NCBI GenBank assembly: GCA_001661515.1
Contig: LUVW01000031.1
Span: forward strand, 265,352 to 285,220
DNA: 19,869 nucleotides
Reading direction: 5' to 3'
Source: Capniomyces stellatus
Taxonomy: Eukaryota; Kickxellomycota; Harpellomycetes; Harpellales; Legeriomycetaceae
The first letter of the stretch is position 1; the number at the start of each line of letters is the position of its first letter. Both the position numbers and the translations under genes were made by a program. Below the pieces are notes generated by a model. That model was not told where the DNA came from, ran no database searches, and saw only the letters and a list, made by a program, of their open reading frames with translations. Positions 18,447-19,869 of the stretch are shown here, one piece after another.

Positions 18447-19331
18447 ATGTTTGCCTTATCAAAAGCTACGATCGCCCTGAAAATGCTATTGCTTTATGGA
18501 CTATCGGTGTCAGGAAGTTCGTTAACAAAAAGAATAACTGGAGGAAGAGATGGGAAAATCAGCGACTTTTCTGCAATAGGCAGAATCTATGTTTTCGGCG
18601 CTAACCGTACAGTGAGTAGCTGTGGTGCCACACTGATAACAAAAAGGCTTGCTCTTACCTCAGCACACTGTGTCGATAAAGTAGATCTTACAAACAATAC
18701 TATTCGCAAACCATTCGTAGTTTTTGGTGTGGTAGACCCCGATCACAGTAATAATAGTAGCAGTCGCACTCATAGAAAATATTTTGATGCAGTTGTTCGA
18801 CACGAAGATTATACAGAAAGAGATGATGTAGATGGAAATGATATAGCACTAATTAGGCTTAAAAGTGACATTGTATCCAATGTTATTACTCCAGCAAAAA
18901 TATACGCAGGACGAATAAGTACTGGTGTAAAATTGACAGTCTCAGGATGGGGAGTTGATGACGTAACAACAGGAAATCTACCAATGGTACTGAAGTCTGC
19001 AAATGTTACAGTATTCCGACCACAATCGTGTAAAATAGATAACGCATATTGGGACGGTACAAATAACGGCGACCTTATCTGTTTAAACACGTCGAATAAA
19101 CCATCAGCATGTTCGGGTGATTCTGGAGGACCCGCTTATAAGCCAGGTGCCACAAAAAATATATTGGTTGGAATCTTGACTTTAGTTAAAGGACCAGTAG
19201 TTGACCCAAATACCAAACTAGAATGCGGACTAAATAGATCCAAGGGTTACCTTACTCGGGTGTATCATCATATAGATTGGATTAGGAGAAATGCTGGTGC
19301 TGACGCTGCAAACATTAAAACCATTAGTTGA
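18447..19331 (+). CDS. Secreted trypsin-fold (S1) serine protease with Ser at the S1-pocket position
   Basis: A single exon of 294 codons; the ATG at 18447 is chosen over the in-frame GTG six bases upstream. Residues 1-~23 are a signal peptide (LKMLLLYGLSVSG core). A very short propeptide ends in LTKR, and the mature enzyme would begin ITGG (30), the usual S1 neo-N-terminus. The triad is visible: His74 in TSAHC, Asp132 in GNDIALIRL, Ser226 in CSGDSGGP. The residue six before the Ser (position 189 in chymotrypsin numbering) is Ser220, not Asp, so cleavage after Arg/Lys is not expected; the pocket is chymotrypsin-like. The usual SWG substrate-binding strand is replaced by a TLV-type segment, a further departure. 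Cysteines 59/75, 195/212 and 222/260 can form the standard pairs. It has NxS/T sites for N-glycosylation. It is probably extracellular, for protein feeding or host interaction (inferred). Confidence 0.93.
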   Translation: MFALSKATIALKMLLLYGLSVSGSSLTKRITGGRDGKISDFSAIGRIYVFGANRTVSSCGATLITKRLALTSAHCVDKVDLTNNTIRKPFVVFGVVDPDHSNNSSSRTHRKYFDAVVRHEDYTERDDVDGNDIALIRLKSDIVSNVITPAKIYAGRISTGVKLTVSGWGVDDVTTGNLPMVLKSANVTVFRPQSCKIDNAYWDGTNNGDLICLNTSNKPSACSGDSGGPAYKPGATKNILVGILTLVKGPVVDPNTKLECGLNRSKGYLTRVYHHIDWIRRNAGADAANIKTIS

Positions 19332-19869
19332 TCAGAATATGGCAGATGAAGCTAGATTTAGGCTGAATTTGCATTGTGTTGATTATTCTTTTATATTCAA
19401 GTTGAGGTTTAGGGTTTAGTTTTTTATCACCATTTTGTAAACGTAAAGTCAAGTTTAAGTCTTGGTATGCAAATAAACAACTCAAACTTTAGTATCTTGG
19501 TACATAGCAGGGGGTATTAGTATAAGTGTTTATAAAATTTATAGTCGGGTATACTCAAACCTTGTTTGTGTGAAATTCTATTTGGTTTATTCATTTTTCA
19601 CTATGCTTTTCAGAATTTAACCTGGGAAGTTCAAAAACCACGTATTTCACCAATTAATCGCTTTCTTGGTATTCATCTAGATTTTTAATTGGCAATATTG
19701 CCCTGTTAACTTTCCCTAATTTATAATGCCACCACTAACATTAGTATTGAATTATTTAAAATCACAAGGAACAGTCAGTTTTAGCAGAAAAAAAAAGAAT
19801 CTAACAGAACACAATTGTCTTTCCACAGTGACCATTATTTACTAAATGAGATACGTCCCTCAACTAACC
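19332..19869. other. 3' region of the protease gene and unassigned right edge
   Basis: AATAAA near 19471 may end the protease transcript. The remainder is AT-rich. A short open stretch at about 19615-19688 on the plus strand (NLTWEVQKPRISPINRFLGI) looks protein-like but is only about 25 codons, so it is not called. No RNA gene or repeat was found. Confidence 0.5.

Overview
The window looks like nuclear DNA of a filamentous, early-diverging fungus. It is AT-rich. The protein genes carry short GT-AG introns (about 60 to 310 bp). It holds fungus-type families: a Kre9/KNH-like secreted domain, an OCA/Siw14-type phosphatase fold and a tiny copper-type metallothionein. A secreted trypsin-fold protease is also present. 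Placement in Zoopagomycota, for example gut- or insect-associated Kickxellomycotina/Harpellales, is only an inference from low GC plus the secreted trypsin; nothing here proves it. The stretch reads as ordinary chromosomal sequence, and no complete mobile element, tRNA, rRNA or CRISPR array was seen.

Layout. On the minus strand, 1-1286 is the N-terminal part of a secreted protein. It has a signal peptide, a Kre9/KNH-like domain and then a silk-like Gly/Ala tail built from at least eleven 72-bp units; it runs off the left edge. After about 2 kb of AT-rich spacer with one possible decayed coding patch comes a five-exon gene (3263-5302, plus) for a disordered, lysine-rich nuclear protein with a KEN box. 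Next is a four-exon gene (5771-8134, plus) for an OCA-type tyrosine phosphatase fold that lacks the catalytic arginine and carries a long Ser-rich tail. A 28-codon metallothionein (9222-9308, plus) follows. A three-exon Snf2-family remodeller of the LSH/DDM1/HELLS/Irc5 group (10259-13347, plus) converges on a two-exon PLP enzyme of the Cys/Met family (13650-14944, minus). The 302 bp between these two stops contains a poly-C run interrupted by Ns and a small array carrying AATAAA signals. The right third holds a secreted acidic repeat protein (16258-17052, minus) and a secreted trypsin-like protease (18447-19331, plus). They are separated by AT-rich spacers containing patches of broken open frames that may be gene relics.

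The genes do not form an obvious pathway. They fall into two groups. The nuclear or housekeeping group (KEN-box protein, OCA-type protein, LSH-type remodeller, PLP enzyme) is intron-containing and lacks a clear TATA box at a suitable distance. The secreted or stress group (silk-like protein, metallothionein, acidic protein, protease) is intronless in what can be seen, and each member has a TATAAATA element about 140 to 195 bp upstream of its ATG. All splice models were assembled by hand from reading-frame continuity and GT-AG sites; exon coordinates are given in each entry.
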